Shown: positions 27,887 through 36,498, numbered from the stretch's first letter. The stretch: 64,000 bases of DNA from Rhodococcus sp. KRD162 (GCF_017168335.1 NZ_JABFAU010000003.1:523561-587560); one strand, 5' to 3'. Notes: generated by a model not told the origin, from the letters alone. Numbers and translations: made by a program.

Positions 27887-27967
27887 GGTGCGAGGCTATC
27901 TACTTTCGGTTCGGCACCGCGCGCGCCCGTCGCGAACGGGGGCAATCCGGTAGCGCACGACGCGCCG

Positions 27968-28756
27968 TCACGATGGTCGTACCCAGCGCGTGAGCAGTGT
28001 GCCGTCGGAGTCGCCGATCACGTGCGCGCGCGTCATCGGCGTCTCGGTTGCGTCGGTGAACTGCGCGATGCGGCCGGCCGACCCGGCAACGAGCATGGGC
28101 GAGACGGTCAGACACACCTCGTCTGCCGCGCCGTCGGCCACGAGCTGACCGAACAGGCCAGGCCCGCCCTCGCACAGTATGCGGAGAAAGCCGAGCTCGG
28201 TCAGCGTGCCGAGGATGTCGCGGGTGCATACCGATCGACCGGACACCTCGATCACAGTTGCTCCCGCCGACCGGAGCGCAGTGACCGTCGATCGGTCCGC
28301 GGTCGAGGACGTCACCACGACGGGCTCGACCGCGGTGTCGGTGAGCAATCGAGAATCCGGATCGATCGAACCGGAGGCCGTGACCACGACCATCGTGGGG
28401 ACCGGTGCCAGTCCGTTCGCCACCCGGCGTGCGATTGTCTCCTCGGACAGTGAAACGCCGCCGTAGTTCTCGGCGCGAGCGGTCCCGGCACCGACGAGGA
28501 CCGCGTCACAGAGCTCTCGTAGAACGCCGAACACGCGTGCGTCCGCGGGGGTGCCCAGGCCTGCGGAGGCTCCGTCGGCGGTGACCGATCCGTCGATGCT
28601 GGCAACGAAGTTCGTTCGGATCCACGGGCGGTCCACAACTGTCGGGTAGGCATACAGGGCTCGAACGGCGTCGTCGGTTAGTTCCGAGCCGAGTGCCGGT
28701 GCAGTATCGCGTGCCTGCTCGGATGTGAAGTAGGTCCCAATATCGAGAAGCTGCAT
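27968..28756 (-). CDS. RibD C-terminal-like reductase
   Basis: A 262-aa dihydrofolate-reductase-fold protein: RPWIRTNFVASIDGSVTADG is the RibD C-terminal signature, followed by VLVGAGTARAENYG and ILCEGGPGLFGQLV for NADPH binding. In M. tuberculosis the corresponding protein resembles the riboflavin-pathway pyrimidine reductase and has been linked to folate reduction. There is no N-terminal deaminase domain, so on its own it cannot do both RibD reactions. It is divergent from zapE with only 34 bp between starts. Confidence 0.88.
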   Translation of the reverse strand: MQLLDIGTYFTSEQARDTAPALGSELTDDAVRALYAYPTVVDRPWIRTNFVASIDGSVTADGASAGLGTPADARVFGVLRELCDAVLVGAGTARAENYGGVSLSEETIARRVANGLAPVPTMVVVTASGSIDPDSRLLTDTAVEPVVVTSSTADRSTVTALRSAGATVIEVSGRSVCTRDILGTLTELGFLRILCEGGPGLFGQLVADGAADEVCLTVSPMLVAGSAGRIAQFTDATETPMTRAHVIGDSDGTLLTRWVRPS

Positions 28757-28790
28757 GAGAGAGATCAGACCACGTCGCTACGCTCGACAA

Positions 28791-29804
28791 ATGCCCGCAC
28801 GCCTTGTCGACCGTAATCCCGTGGTTCCCTCCGATCAGCTGATCGCGCAGATGGTCCCACCGGCGATGTTCGACGACGTCAGTTTCTCCTCGTACATTCC
28901 CGATCCCAACGAGCCGACGCAGGCCGAGGCGGTTGCGAAGGCGGAGGCGTTCGCGAACAAGGTCGAGAAGATCCGCGGCAAGGGCAAACGCGGGCTGTTC
29001 GGCAAGAAGACCCAGGCCACCGGTGCCGGCCTGTACCTCGACGGCGGCTTCGGCGTGGGCAAGACACACTTGTTGGCCTCGATCTACCACAGCGTTCCCG
29101 AGCCCAAGGCGTTCGGCACCTTCGTCGAACTCACTCACGTCGTCGGAGCCCTGGGCTTCAACAAAGCGCTCGAAGAACTCTCGAACCACAGTGTGCTGTG
29201 TATCGACGAGTTCGAGCTCGACGATCCCGGCGACACGATGCTCGTCTCGCGGCTGCTCTCGGAGCTGTCGCAGCGCGGAGTGTCCATCGTCGCGACGTCG
29301 AACACTCTGCCCGGCCAGCTCGGCGAGGGACGCTTCGCCGCCGAGGACTTCCTGCGCGAGATCAAGAAGCTCGGATCGATCTTCGAGTCCATTCGCGTCG
29401 ACGGCCCCGACTACCGCCACCGCGATCTGCCCCCGGCCCCCGATCCCACTCCCGAGTCGGAGCTGATCGAACGCGCCGAGACCGTCGACGGCGCAACATT
29501 GGACGATTTCGACGAACTGCTGGCGCATCTGAGCACCCTGCACCCCTCGCGCTACGGCAAACTGCTCGACGGTGTTCCGGCTGTGTTCTTGAAGAACGTC
29601 CACCCGGCATCGGACCAGGCCATCGCACTGAGACTGGTGGTCCTCGCAGACCGGCTCTACGACGCGGGTATCCCGGTGACCGCCTCGGGCGGAAAGCTCG
29701 ACGAGATATTCACCGAGGAGATGCTGGCGGGCGGCTACCGCAAGAAGTACCTTCGCGCCACGTCGCGATTGCTGGCCCTGTCCCGATTCGCTGCAGTCGG
29801 CTGA
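28791..29804 (+). CDS. zapE: AFG1/ZapE-family cell-division ATPase
   Basis: A 337-aa P-loop ATPase. Walker A is GGFGVGKTH (about 85-93), Walker B is SVLCIDEFELDD, and sensor-1 is IVATSNTLPGQLGEGRFAAEDFL. Family role: ZapE associates with the Z-ring in E. coli, and AFG1 acts on mitochondrial respiratory proteins; the actinobacterial role is unknown. ATG 28791 is preferred to ATG 28755 because TACGCT ends 6 nt before it (leaderless promoter), and the upstream start would overlap the divergent gene's start. Confidence 0.92.
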   Translation: MPARLVDRNPVVPSDQLIAQMVPPAMFDDVSFSSYIPDPNEPTQAEAVAKAEAFANKVEKIRGKGKRGLFGKKTQATGAGLYLDGGFGVGKTHLLASIYHSVPEPKAFGTFVELTHVVGALGFNKALEELSNHSVLCIDEFELDDPGDTMLVSRLLSELSQRGVSIVATSNTLPGQLGEGRFAAEDFLREIKKLGSIFESIRVDGPDYRHRDLPPAPDPTPESELIERAETVDGATLDDFDELLAHLSTLHPSRYGKLLDGVPAVFLKNVHPASDQAIALRLVVLADRLYDAGIPVTASGGKLDEIFTEEMLAGGYRKKYLRATSRLLALSRFAAVG

Positions 29805-29811
29805 ATCCGCG

Positions 29812-30339
29812 TCACAGCCGCGCCTGCATGACGTAGTCGTCGTGGGTCTGCACTCCGACCACGAACGTCTTGGTGCCGACGACCTCGAATCCATGCTTGG
29901 CGTAGAACTTCTGCGCCCGCACGTTGCGCTGATTGACCCCGAGCCACGCTCCGGCGCAACCGGATTCGCGGGCGTAGCTCAGTGCGAACGTCATCAGCCG
30001 GGCCGCAGAACCGCTGCCGTGCTCGGAAGGTGAGACGTAGAGTTTGCTGATTTCCAGCGTCGGGTGGTGCGAGAGGGCTGCGCGAATCTCCGGATCCGCA
30101 GGAGCCCCCGACACGAGCATCGCGTACCCCACCACCTCCGAATCGGTCGAGTCGTCGACCAGAACGGTCCTGGCCGCGTCGGCGATGTAGCTCTCGAAGC
30201 ATCTGGTCGACAGGACATTCGCGATGAAGTGCTCGATGTCCTGCGGGCGAGTCCCCGGAGGGCAGGCGAGCGGAAAGGTCTGCGCGGCCACCTCCGCGAT
30301 GCGGTCGGCATCGGCGACCTCCGCCACTCGCACGCTCAC
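29812..30339 (-). CDS. GNAT-family N-acetyltransferase
   Basis: A 175-aa GNAT protein. The acetyl-CoA pyrophosphate loop is SPSEHGSGSAARLM, close to the R/Q-x2-G-x-G/A consensus, the preceding strand is LEISKLYV, and the C-terminal part GVNQRNVRAQKFYAKHGFEVV is the typical N-x-x-A-x-x-F-Y motif. Substrate unknown. GTG 30339 overlaps the stop of the upstream L7/L12-like gene (GTGA), so the two are co-translated. Convergent with zapE, 7 bp apart. Confidence 0.9.
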   Translation of the reverse strand: MSVRVAEVADADRIAEVAAQTFPLACPPGTRPQDIEHFIANVLSTRCFESYIADAARTVLVDDSTDSEVVGYAMLVSGAPADPEIRAALSHHPTLEISKLYVSPSEHGSGSAARLMTFALSYARESGCAGAWLGVNQRNVRAQKFYAKHGFEVVGTKTFVVGVQTHDDYVMQARL

Positions 30340-30788
30340 AGCAGATCCACCGCGTTCTTCGCATCACGCACGGACAGGCCGGTGCGGTCCCGCAGCAGTT
30401 CGATCGCAGTGATGGTCCTGCCTTCCGATTTGAGCGCTTTCAGCCGGGGGAGGAGATCGTCCCATGGCACTGGTACCGCTCGAGAGGAACCGATGACGGT
30501 CGACGAGGACGGCAATGGTGCTCCGCGTTCGATCGATTCGACGGCGATCTCGGCATCGGCCGATCCGGCACCTGTTCGATCGCGAAAAACCTTGATGGCC
30601 TGCATCTTCTTGTTCGCCGCCAACAGCTGGTAGATGTCTGCTCGGGCGGCATCGTCGAGACCGTCCGCCGCGATCGTGCGTGAGGACGCCGATGATCTGT
30701 CGGGCTTCTTGCGGATCAGCAGCCAGGCCGCCAACACCGCAGCGTCGATGAGGACCAGCGCAACGATGAACCATCCCCAGGTGGGCAT
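30336..30788 (-). CDS. membrane-anchored protein with two L7/L12 C-terminal-like repeats
   Basis: A 150-aa protein. Residues 6-25 (WFIVALVLIDAAVLAAWLLI) form an N-terminal membrane anchor. The rest holds two copies of a helix-helix unit: QAIKVFRDRTGAGSADAEIA (from ~63) and TAIELLRDRTGLSVRDAKNA (from ~127). Both resemble the segment of ribosomal protein bL12 that binds elongation factors (KAVREATGLGLKEAKDLV-like). The repeats therefore suggest a docking module tethered to the membrane, but no function is known to me. It is translationally coupled to the GNAT gene. Confidence 0.75.
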   Translation of the reverse strand: MPTWGWFIVALVLIDAAVLAAWLLIRKKPDRSSASSRTIAADGLDDAARADIYQLLAANKKMQAIKVFRDRTGAGSADAEIAVESIERGAPLPSSSTVIGSSRAVPVPWDDLLPRLKALKSEGRTITAIELLRDRTGLSVRDAKNAVDLL

Positions 30789-30804
30789 GCTTTAGTAGAC
30801 CACT

Positions 30805-31512
30805 TCAGCGGGACGGGCAGAAGACTGGACCGGCCGCTGACGTATCGGACTGCTCCGTACCGAACAATTCGACGGCAGCGGTGAGTGTTCGCGCTGCCGC
30901 GTCGTACTTGGCAGCGGCGAGATCGTGGCCGGCACCCTCGAAGTCCACGAGCAACGTGGGAGCCGGGACCAGTGCTAGGGCCGAGCGCAGTTCCGAGGTG
31001 GTGCCGAACGGATCCTTCGTACCGTGCAGCACCACCGTCGGGATTCGAAGTTCCGGAAGATGTTGAATACGAGCATTTTCCGGCTTGCCCGGCGGGTGCA
31101 AGGGATACGACGTCAAGACGAGCCCGTCGACGCAGCCGGGGTGTTCGGCCGCCATCATCGAGCCCTGCCTGCCACCGTAGGAATGACCACCGAACGCGAT
31201 GAAGCCAGACGTCTCGGCGCGGAGACGGTCGACGGCAGCGGCAATTCCCAGTCGGTCCTCGGCGGAGTGCGACGGGTGGGGCGGCCCCTTGGGCTTACGC
31301 ACTCGAAACGGTAGATCGAACCGCAACACCGTGAATCCCGCGCCGGCCCATACCGCCGCGATGCGCTGGAGCAGCACCGACTCGCAGTTGCCGCCGGCAC
31401 CGTGGGTCAGCGCGAGCCCACCCCGTGACGGGATCGACGGTGTGTGCAGAAAAGCGACGCCCCCGCCGAGATCGATCTGGGCGGGGGCATCGGAACCGTC
31501 GAGTTCAGGCAT
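30805..31512 (-). CDS. alpha/beta hydrolase (KANL3/Tex30-like)
   Basis: A 235-aa alpha/beta hydrolase with LALTHGAGGNCES as oxyanion loop, nucleophile elbow AFGGHSYGGRQGSM (Ser), acid in VVLHGTKDPFG and His in EGAGHDLAAAK, so a complete triad. It belongs to the small dienelactone-hydrolase-like group; substrate unknown. Its ATG lies 8 bp inside the end of the upstream 87-aa gene, so both are read from one message. Confidence 0.85.
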   Translation of the reverse strand: MPELDGSDAPAQIDLGGGVAFLHTPSIPSRGGLALTHGAGGNCESVLLQRIAAVWAGAGFTVLRFDLPFRVRKPKGPPHPSHSAEDRLGIAAAVDRLRAETSGFIAFGGHSYGGRQGSMMAAEHPGCVDGLVLTSYPLHPPGKPENARIQHLPELRIPTVVLHGTKDPFGTTSELRSALALVPAPTLLVDFEGAGHDLAAAKYDAAARTLTAAVELFGTEQSDTSAAGPVFCPSR

Positions 31513-31768
31513 CGTTGTGGGACGTTACCTTCTCGTCGGTGTCAGCGGTTTTGGTATCGGTGCTGTCCGATTCACCATCGACGAGTTCACCGTCGTCGCC
31601 GACCATGTCGGCGAACGCGGTCCCGGCGACGGTTCCGTTGGTTCCCGGTAGCGACACAGTGGGCCGCGAGCCGGGGCGATAGCGATCGTCGAGTCCCTCT
31701 ACGGACTTCTTCGCATCCTCGAGGGTGGCGTCGTCGACCGTGGGATCACTCTGGGCATCGTCCGACAC
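31505..31768 (-). CDS. small acidic hypothetical protein (87 aa)
   Basis: An 87-residue very acidic frame (MSDDAQSDPTVDDATLEDAK at the start, many Asp/Thr at the end). GTG 31768 is chosen because GGAAGGA lies about 7 nt upstream; an ATG 13 codons earlier lacks a site. No family recognised. It is the last chromosomal gene before the integrated element and is co-transcribed with the downstream hydrolase gene, whose start it overlaps by 8 bp. Confidence 0.6.
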   Translation of the reverse strand: MSDDAQSDPTVDDATLEDAKKSVEGLDDRYRPGSRPTVSLPGTNGTVAGTAFADMVGDDGELVDGESDSTDTKTADTDEKVTSHNDA

Positions 31769-31853
31769 GTGCGTGTCCTTCCATCGAAGTGTGTGCGTCA
31801 TCTCCACTGTGCACTTCTATGGCGTGAATCACCACAACTGATTCGTGAAGCAC

Positions 31854-31885
31854 AAAAAAGACCCCCTCGAAAGGGGGTCTTTTTT
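31854..31885. terminator. bidirectional terminator in the left chromosomal flank
   Basis: A perfect hairpin, six A then GACCCCC, loop TCGAAA, GGGGGTC then six T, so it can act on both strands. It lies 9 bp outside the left att copy and is most simply the original terminator of tRNA-Val(GAC), separated from the gene by the insertion. Confidence 0.8.
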
Positions 31886-31894
31886 GACTGACTG

Positions 31895-31920
31895 TGGTGC
31901 GCGATACTGGGATTGAACCA
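31895..31920. repeat. left attachment repeat of the satellite-like element (copy of tRNA-Val 3' end)
   Basis: 26 bp identical to 40494-40519. It equals the 3' end of tRNA-Val(GAC), including its encoded CCA, on the minus strand. The integrase gene begins 150 bp inside. Together the two copies bound an 8.6-kb unit. Confidence 0.9.
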
Positions 31921-32039
31921 CTGTGCACCGTGACCCACGGTACTGGCCGCGACCACCCGTTGCCCCTGTTCAGCAGTGTAATTGCCAAACACTGACGCAT
32001 GACCTACGGTGACACATAACGACAGAAAAACACTCCTGT

Positions 32040-32057
32040 TGGGTCATGTATGGGTCA
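32040..32057 (+). promoter_or_regulatory. phased TGGGTCA pair upstream of the integrase
   Basis: Two copies of TGGGTCA start at 32040 and 32051, 11 bp apart, just before the integrase start. A further inverted copy lies at 31931-31937. The same 11-bp phasing recurs at the right end and at the late-gene promoter region. They could be integrase arm sites or operators. Confidence 0.5.
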
Positions 32058-32069
32058 CGAAAGGCAGTC

Positions 32070-33278
32070 ATGGCAGAGAACCGCACACGCGATCGGGACT
32101 TCGGAACGATCGATCTGCTGGCATCAGGGAGCGTTCGGGCACGGTTCCGCGCCAATAACGGGAAGCGGTACTCGCAGACGTTCAAGGTCGACCGATCCGG
32201 CACCAAGGGCAACGCCGATCGGTCGCGTCGTGAAGCTGAGAAGGCCGCTCGCACCTGGTTGACGGTCCAGCAGGGCCAACTAGCCACGGAGACGTGGAAA
32301 GCACCTGAAAGGCAGAAGGCAACCGTCCTGACATTCGGTGAATACGCAGAGTCGTGGATGGAGTCGCGCGACAAGCTGAAGCCGACGACCCGCCAGCACT
32401 ACCAGCAGTTGCTCGATGACCACATCGTCCCGGTCCTGGGGAAGATTGCGATGGACGAACTGAGTCCGGCCGCGATCCTGCGTTGGCACGGCAAGACGCT
32501 CATAGGACGCCCCACTGCTCGCGCGCACGCCTATTCCCTGGTCCGCACTATCTGCGAGACCGCGGTGACGATGGACGTGTTGGAGAAGAATCCGTGCCGC
32601 ATCGAGGGTGCGGGCTCGGCGAAACGTGCCGTGAAGATTCAACCGGCGTCGTTGGGGGAGCTTGAGACAGTGGCTGCCGCTATGCCCGATCGTCTTCGCC
32701 TGATGGTGTTGCTCGCTGCCTGGTGCGCGATGCGGTTCGGAGAGTTGGCGGAGTTGCGCCGCAAGGACATCACGCTACGTGAAGCCACTGACATCAAGAC
32801 CGGCGCGGCTGTGCACACCGGCGTCATTCGTATCCGTCGTGGCATGACCCGCGCGGACGGGAAGAAGGTCGTGGGAACACCGAAGTCGGAGTCAGGTAAG
32901 CGTGACGTGGCGATCCCCCCGCACCTGGTGCCGATGGTCCGTGACCACCTTGCAACCCACACCGACACAGGCGCTGACGCCCTCCTGTTCTCCGCTCTGA
33001 ATGATTCGACCGAGCACCTGGTGCCGTCGTCGCTGTATCGCGCGTTCTACCCGGCACGGGAGAAGGCGGGCCGTCCTGATCTGCGGTTCCACGATCTTCG
33101 CCACACAGGCGCTGTGCTCGCTGCACAGACCGGTGCGACGTTGGCTGAGTTGATGGCCCGTCTCGGACATTCGACGCCCCAGGCGGCGATGAGGTACCAA
33201 CACGCGGCTGCGGATCGTGACGCCGCGATCGCAGCTGCACTATCCCAGCTGGTTGTCACGTCGACTACTGCAAGCTGA
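32070..33278 (+). CDS. int: tyrosine site-specific integrase
   Basis: A 402-aa phage-type tyrosine recombinase. The N-terminal arm-binding domain (GSVRARFRANNGKRYSQTF) precedes a SAM-like core-binding domain (about 90-185, FGEYAESWMESRDKLKPTT). The catalytic domain shows Arg in CAMRFGELAELRRKD, H-x-x-R in HDLRHTGAVLA, the later GHSTP His and the Tyr in AAMRYQHAAAD. It should integrate and excise the element at the tRNA-Val 3' end. ATG 32070 is chosen for the AAAGG just upstream; ATG 32046 overlaps the TGGGTCA motif. The stop overlaps the next start (TGATG). Confidence 0.92.
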   Translation: MAENRTRDRDFGTIDLLASGSVRARFRANNGKRYSQTFKVDRSGTKGNADRSRREAEKAARTWLTVQQGQLATETWKAPERQKATVLTFGEYAESWMESRDKLKPTTRQHYQQLLDDHIVPVLGKIAMDELSPAAILRWHGKTLIGRPTARAHAYSLVRTICETAVTMDVLEKNPCRIEGAGSAKRAVKIQPASLGELETVAAAMPDRLRLMVLLAAWCAMRFGELAELRRKDITLREATDIKTGAAVHTGVIRIRRGMTRADGKKVVGTPKSESGKRDVAIPPHLVPMVRDHLATHTDTGADALLFSALNDSTEHLVPSSLYRAFYPAREKAGRPDLRFHDLRHTGAVLAAQTGATLAELMARLGHSTPQAAMRYQHAAADRDAAIAAALSQLVVTSTTAS

Positions 33279-33646
33279 TGGGCCGGTACAACCCCTGGAA
33301 GCATCTTGGGGAGACGTACCCGCACGTCATCCTGTGTACCGCCTATGAGCTGGAACAGGGCGTCCGCGGACTGGTCCAGGGTGACCGAATATGGCTGTCG
33401 AGCACACTCGACCGCGTCGAACGGCGATGCGCGCTCGCTCACGAAATCGTTCACCTTGAGCGGGGCATCGTGCTGGAGGCCAGGGACTCGGTGCACACGC
33501 GGGAGGAAGAACGGATCGTCGACACCATCGCGGCGAACCGGTTGATCGACACGGAGTTGCTGACCGAGCTCCGGGCCGCGATGGTGCCTACGGCTGACAT
33601 CGCGAAGGCGCTCGATGTAACCGAACGCGTCCTGAAATTCGTCTGA
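33278..33646 (+). CDS. ImmA/IrrE-type metallopeptidase-like protein
   Basis: A 122-aa protein with the zinc-protease motif H-E-I-V-H in ALAHEIVHLERG, the hallmark of the ImmA/IrrE domain, and a C-terminal helical region (EERIVDTIAANRLI, then DIAKALDVTERVLKFV, possibly a small HTH). In ICEBs1-type elements ImmA cleaves the ImmR repressor to induce excision. Here no separate repressor gene is visible in the element, so its target may be host-encoded or its own C-terminal segment may bind DNA. Starts within the integrase stop, so co-translated. Convergent with terL, 7 bp apart. Confidence 0.8.
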   Translation: MGRYNPWKHLGETYPHVILCTAYELEQGVRGLVQGDRIWLSSTLDRVERRCALAHEIVHLERGIVLEARDSVHTREEERIVDTIAANRLIDTELLTELRAAMVPTADIAKALDVTERVLKFV

Positions 33647-33653
33647 CCGAATA

Positions 33654-35135
33654 TCACCAGCCGTCGCTGTGGTCCCGGCCCCGACCCCGCGCGATCGCCA
33701 ACGGCAAATCCCAGCACCGAGGCCGCTCCAAAATCTTCGTGCCGTTGCCAGTTGTCAACACATCTGACTTCGCCGGCCGTGGATCATCCGGCCGCCACGC
33801 TGCCACGTTGCCCTGCACCGTCGACATCACCTGCATCAGAGCGTCCGCCAAGTCATCGTGACCGGCCACCTCGGGGACTTCGATGCGCAGTGCGCCGCTC
33901 GGCGTCTGCTCGTACTGCAAGGCGTGCAACTGCTTCAACAGCTCGGGGTGCCGGGGGAGTACCAGCCTGCCCTGTTGTAGCAGCAGCTTCACCGACCCGT
34001 AGCCCGACGACTTGCGGCGGTTGTCGGTGACGACGGGGGTCACCATTGTCGACCGCCTGTACGGGCCTAATTGTCGATAGATGGTCTCCTGCAATACGGA
34101 AGTTGGCATGGCCCCAACACCGTTCGTCTCGCTAACGATTCGATACAGGTCATAGCCTCGCGCTACTGCCGCGATCCTGTCGATGAACGTCGAGTAAGGC
34201 ATCCTCGCGTGTGCCTCCAACCACGGAATGAAGTAGACGATCTCGTCGCCATGCTTTCCGCGGTTCAACTCCTGGTCGTCGAGCACACCGAGCAGAACCA
34301 GTGCGTTCGAGTCGTGGAATCCCCAGTCGACACCTGCCACGGCAAGCTGACCGAAAGCCTTCTCGGGCGGGGTCAGCTCGTACCCGGCAACAGCGCCATC
34401 AAGTTCGGCCGCTGAGAAGTAGGCACCCGTGTCGTCCACATACTCCGCCAGCACCTCACGGGCGTAGTCGCGTGAAGTCATCGACGCCTTGAACGTCTCC
34501 AACAGAGCAGCATCCACCAGAGGCGAAATGGTCGACGGCCAGTGGAACGACGCGTACATCTCACCAGGTTCCAGCTTGCCCTGACGCCACGTCCTCGCGA
34601 AGAAGTGATCCTGCGTCCACGGCGACGACGCCATCACGATCCGCGAACCGGGCCGCGCGACGACAGTGAACTGCGCCGCGGTCCACAATTCTTCCGCCAT
34701 GAAGTTCGCCTCGTCGATGATGAGCAAATCGATCGACCGACCGCGAACCTGACGAGTCGACGCCGGCACACAGACAATCTCCGAACCGGTGGTCAAGACG
34801 ATGCGGCTCTTGTTCTCTTCGACCGTCGCACCACGCAACAGCTCGGTATCGAGAAGGTCGACGATCGACGCCAGCAACACCTTCGCGGCCTCTTCGCCCG
34901 CCGACAGAATCAGAGTCTTGGAACCCGGCACGCTGAACGCCTGATGCAACGCGAGCATCGCCAGTGTCGACGACTTGCCCGCCTGCCGACCCGACACCAC
35001 CGTTCGGATACGGGCCGGGCAGTTCGCCACCTCCAACTGATGCGGCCACAGTGGACGCCCGACGATCTTCCGGGCGAACACGTCAATATCGTTGCGGGCG
35101 TTACGAATTAAAGTCTTGGCGATTGCAGATGTCAT
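33654..35135 (-). CDS. terL: phage terminase large subunit
   Basis: A 493-aa DNA-packaging motor. The ATPase half has Walker A VVSGRQAGKSST (48-55), Walker B IDLLIIDEANF (Asp141, Glu142) and coupling motif IVMASSPW. The nuclease half has VAGVDWGFHDSNA (Asp269), VSETNGVGA (Glu336) and VAGHDDLADA (Asp426/427), all expected RNase H-like metal ligands. Apparently intact. It comes last in the packaging operon, after capsid and small terminase; in most tailed phages terminase genes come first. ATG shares ATGA with the upstream small-subunit gene. Confidence 0.9.
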   Translation of the reverse strand: MTSAIAKTLIRNARNDIDVFARKIVGRPLWPHQLEVANCPARIRTVVSGRQAGKSSTLAMLALHQAFSVPGSKTLILSAGEEAAKVLLASIVDLLDTELLRGATVEENKSRIVLTTGSEIVCVPASTRQVRGRSIDLLIIDEANFMAEELWTAAQFTVVARPGSRIVMASSPWTQDHFFARTWRQGKLEPGEMYASFHWPSTISPLVDAALLETFKASMTSRDYAREVLAEYVDDTGAYFSAAELDGAVAGYELTPPEKAFGQLAVAGVDWGFHDSNALVLLGVLDDQELNRGKHGDEIVYFIPWLEAHARMPYSTFIDRIAAVARGYDLYRIVSETNGVGAMPTSVLQETIYRQLGPYRRSTMVTPVVTDNRRKSSGYGSVKLLLQQGRLVLPRHPELLKQLHALQYEQTPSGALRIEVPEVAGHDDLADALMQVMSTVQGNVAAWRPDDPRPAKSDVLTTGNGTKILERPRCWDLPLAIARGRGRDHSDGW

Positions 35136-35605
35136 GAGTCCACCTCAGCCATGAGCGTCGCCAGGTCCACCTGAGTCGCTGCCGAATCGCGCTGCAACTT
35201 CGCCCGACTCACCGGGTCCATTCCCAACGTCGCCCGCAAAGACGACGCCCTACCCTCGAACGACGGCAACACCTTCGCGGCCGGCACTATCGCCCCGGTC
35301 TCGTCGAACATTCCGTGCTCGTCGATCCAGGTGTGCAACAGATCGACCTTCGCCTCGAACCGAGCCCACGCCAACAGGGCAGGCTCGAACGACGGGTCCG
35401 ACAAGTACGGGCACTGAGCCTTCGCGACCTCCACCCACCGAGCCGCCAACGGGGCAATACGCCGCTCCGAATGAGCACCGTGCGTCACTGCCATCTCGTT
35501 GTTCTTCTCGAACGGCGGCCGCTGCCAGGAAGACACAGGGGCCGGAGTGAAAGTCCCGGCCTCCTGCGCTTCCTTGCGGGCGCGCCGAACCGGTGCGCCA
35601 GCCAC
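35132..35605 (-). CDS. putative terminase small subunit
   Basis: A 157-aa protein directly before terL, coupled to it by an ATGA overlap, which is the main ground for the call. The sequence has an Arg/Lys-rich start, a central helical segment ARWVEVAKAQCPYLSDPSFE and LAWARFEAKVDLLHTWIDEH, and a C-terminal helix AKLQRDSAATQVDLATLMAE. These helices resemble actinophage small-terminase-like proteins, but no decisive motif is visible. GTG start, two bases after the capsid stop. If right, it would recognise the element's own pac/cos site and direct packaging. Confidence 0.55.
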   Translation of the reverse strand: MAGAPVRRARKEAQEAGTFTPAPVSSWQRPPFEKNNEMAVTHGAHSERRIAPLAARWVEVAKAQCPYLSDPSFEPALLAWARFEAKVDLLHTWIDEHGMFDETGAIVPAAKVLPSFEGRASSLRATLGMDPVSRAKLQRDSAATQVDLATLMAEVDS

Positions 35606-35607
35606 GA

Positions 35608-36498
35608 TCAGGCGATCTTCACGCCGCGCATGACGACGATGGCCTCCGGGTTCACCGGGGCCTGGTCGTACCGAGCAACCACACGCAACGCCTGCTGGTC
35701 GTAGTCACCGAACGTCTCCCGCAACAGCGTCACAGTCGGATTCAGGTCACGAACCACGGTGATCTTCGACGGATCGAACAGGACGATCGCAGACTCGTTG
35801 TTACCGGTGCCGGTGTTCGCCGGAACGCGGTTCGTCACGATCACGGGATGCCCCAGCAACCGGTACGCGCCGGCCTCCGTCACGTCCGGCTGCACCAGGT
35901 AGCGGCCACCCGTGTCTTTGAGTTTGCGGATCTTCACGAAATCACGCGAATGCATGATCCATGCGAGCTTCGTGGGATCGACCTCGGCACCCAACGCCAG
36001 GCCCTCTGCGTCGTGGAGAGTGTCGATCGACGGGACACCCACCGCGGCCATCGACTGCACCCCGGTCATCGACAGAATGCCGAGCGGCTGCGTACGGAAG
36101 CCGCCGACCACCGCACCATTGCCCGCGATAAACGTGTCGTCCAGTTTCCCTGCAGTGTCGGCCACCATCCGGTCCTGAATGGCCGTCACGGTCTCCACGA
36201 TCGACTGCCGCGCCAACTCGTTCGAGAACCGGTGCAAGCTCTTCACCGATTTGATGCGAGGGTCCAACAGCAGAACCTCACCGAACGTCGGCTCCGTCTC
36301 CGTGATCAGCTCGTTCTCGCCATGCCACACCGGACTCGTGTGACCGGTGTACGTCGGGATACGAACAGGACCGTGACTGTCGATGATCTTCACGCCCGAA
36401 TTGAGAATCACAGATGCCTTCTGCAACGGCACCGTGACGATGTTGCGCACGTCCTCGGGACTGAGAACTGATGCGCCGGTAGTAGTTGAACCTGCCAT
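35608..36498 (-). CDS. HK97-fold phage major capsid protein
   Basis: A 296-aa protein with features of actinophage major capsid proteins: MAGSTTTGASVLSPEDVRNI at the start, VRIPTYTGHTSPVWHGEN, DRMVADTAGKLDDTFIAGNG, AWIMHSRDFVKIRKLKDTGG and VLFDPSKITVVRDLNPTV. There is no long N-terminal delta domain, so a separate scaffold would be needed, and one is encoded upstream. No capsid protease is found. ATG 36498 has AGGAG 7 nt before it; the frame continues 25 codons further but without a site. It should build the satellite's procapsid, perhaps smaller than the helper's. Confidence 0.85.
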   Translation of the reverse strand: MAGSTTTGASVLSPEDVRNIVTVPLQKASVILNSGVKIIDSHGPVRIPTYTGHTSPVWHGENELITETEPTFGEVLLLDPRIKSVKSLHRFSNELARQSIVETVTAIQDRMVADTAGKLDDTFIAGNGAVVGGFRTQPLGILSMTGVQSMAAVGVPSIDTLHDAEGLALGAEVDPTKLAWIMHSRDFVKIRKLKDTGGRYLVQPDVTEAGAYRLLGHPVIVTNRVPANTGTGNNESAIVLFDPSKITVVRDLNPTVTLLRETFGDYDQQALRVVARYDQAPVNPEAIVVMRGVKIA

